Shown piece after piece: positions 14,374 to 14,859 of a DNA stretch of 14,859 nucleotides (position 1 is the first letter of the stretch; each line of letters starts with the position of its first letter). Location: NCBI GenBank assembly GCA_002477595.1, contig DLQN01000106.1:1-14859 (forward strand). Direction: 5' to 3'. The DNA comes from Roseivirga sp. UBA7431 (GTDB taxonomy: Bacteria; Bacteroidota; Bacteroidia; Cytophagales; Cyclobacteriaceae). A program made the translations under genes and the position numbers. The notes under the pieces are model-generated. The model made no database searches. It saw nothing but the letters and a program-made list of their open reading frames with translations, and was not told where the DNA came from.

Positions 14374-14859
14374 TTATTTCCAGTTAGAGGCTATAAATCT
14401 TTCTACATTCTTATGTGCCAGCCCTTCGAGCTGATTGGCTGTTAAAGCAGAGCTTAGTTGATCTAAAATTCCATGATATTTTGTAGCATCCTCGTGTTGC
14501 GGAAAGTAGTAAGGATCGCGCGCTGGGTCAGGAAAGTCTCCGGTATAGAAGAAATCCGCGCCAAAGGCAATCGAATTTTCACCTCCCATCAAATCAAAAC
14601 CATACTGAATATGATCGAGTAGTGCTTCAGGTTCGTCATTATTGACAAAGGCCCTCACAAAATTCATCCCAATCAATCCACCTCTATTGATAATTTCCTG
14701 AGCATTCTCTCTGGTCAAGTTGCGTGGATGATCCCAAATCTCTCTAAAGTTTGAATGACTCGCCATCACAGGCACATTTAAGCCCTTCTTGTAGGTATAG
14801 TCAAGAATATCACGAGCCAACGCATCCGAAGTATGAGAAAGGTCAACCGCAATTTGCCT
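14374..14859 (-). CDS. Membrane dipeptidase (peptidase family M19), C-terminal fragment
   Basis: The 5' end lies beyond the right edge; the frame is open through base 14859. The visible 161 residues begin RQIAVDLSHTSDALARDIL, the M19 segment whose SHT histidine binds zinc, then PVMASHSNFREIWDHPRNLT with the second metal histidine in ASHSN, GGLIGMNFVRAF, the substrate-site IAFGADFFYTGDF and the C-terminal LAHKNVERF. M19 (renal dipeptidase-like) enzymes are di-zinc hydrolases of dipeptides, sometimes with D-residues. Any signal peptide would be in the missing part, so location is unknown. The gene ends 2 nt before the aldehyde dehydrogenase start. An internal TTG at 14820 is not the true start, because conserved family sequence continues upstream. 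Confidence 0.9.
   Translation of the reverse strand, partial: RQIAVDLSHTSDALARDILDYTYKKGLNVPVMASHSNFREIWDHPRNLTRENAQEIINRGGLIGMNFVRAFVNNDEPEALLDHIQYGFDLMGGENSIAFGADFFYTGDFPDPARDPYYFPQHEDATKYHGILDQLSSALTANQLEGLAHKNVERFIASNWK

Noticed and set aside
1..14859. Mobile element, phage, toxin-antitoxin, CRISPR or defence system
   Set aside because: No transposase, integrase, paired long inverted repeats, repeat arrays or defence domains are seen; every protein-coding gene except the two small membrane proteins belongs to a familiar housekeeping or metabolic family.

Overview
The window reads as chromosomal core DNA of a low-GC member of the Bacteroidota, most likely a Cytophagales-type marine or soil bacterium. 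The evidence is a fused SecDF of about 1,000 residues, lipoprotein FKBP prolyl isomerases with Bacteroidota-style lipoboxes, almost no Shine-Dalgarno sequences, and several matches to the Bacteroidota -7 promoter box TAnnTTTG. No transposase, integrase, phage gene, tRNA, rRNA or CRISPR array is visible.

Layout. (1) Positions 1-240 (+) hold the 3' end of an AstE/AspA-type metallo-deacylase, closed by a bidirectional terminator at 270-306. (2) Positions 327-7500 (-) hold a tightly packed seven-gene run, read in the order nrnA-like DHH phosphoesterase, two-domain FKBP lipoprotein, one-domain FKBP lipoprotein, rdgB, udk, a small membrane-anchored protein of unknown function, and secDF. The first three genes overlap at their stop/start codons. 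The run combines nucleotide housekeeping with envelope protein export and folding. (3) ndk (+) is divergent from that run and ends in a UUCG-loop terminator. (4) scpA (-) and dxs (+) diverge from a shared promoter region at 8939-9087. (5) dxs meets a small two-helix membrane protein gene tail to tail, sharing a palindromic CTAG stop; that gene lies downstream of thioredoxin (-). (6) A fatty acid hydroxylase/sterol desaturase-family membrane enzyme (+) starts opposite thioredoxin. (7) A 468-bp stretch without a protein gene, 12461-12928, contains what looks like a small structured RNA on the minus strand. (8) An ALDH8-type aldehyde dehydrogenase, probably 2-aminomuconate semialdehyde dehydrogenase of kynurenine breakdown, lies 2 nt downstream of an M19 dipeptidase gene that runs off the right edge (both -).

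Most of the window is ordinary, well-understood housekeeping content. The one element not explained by known protein genes is the minus-strand structured RNA candidate at about 12630-12800. It has a -7 promoter box, a branched hairpin with a GNRA loop and an intrinsic terminator whose G-U wobbles fix the strand. It may be an independent sRNA or a long structured 3' UTR of the aldehyde dehydrogenase operon. I did not find a convincing new multi-gene system.
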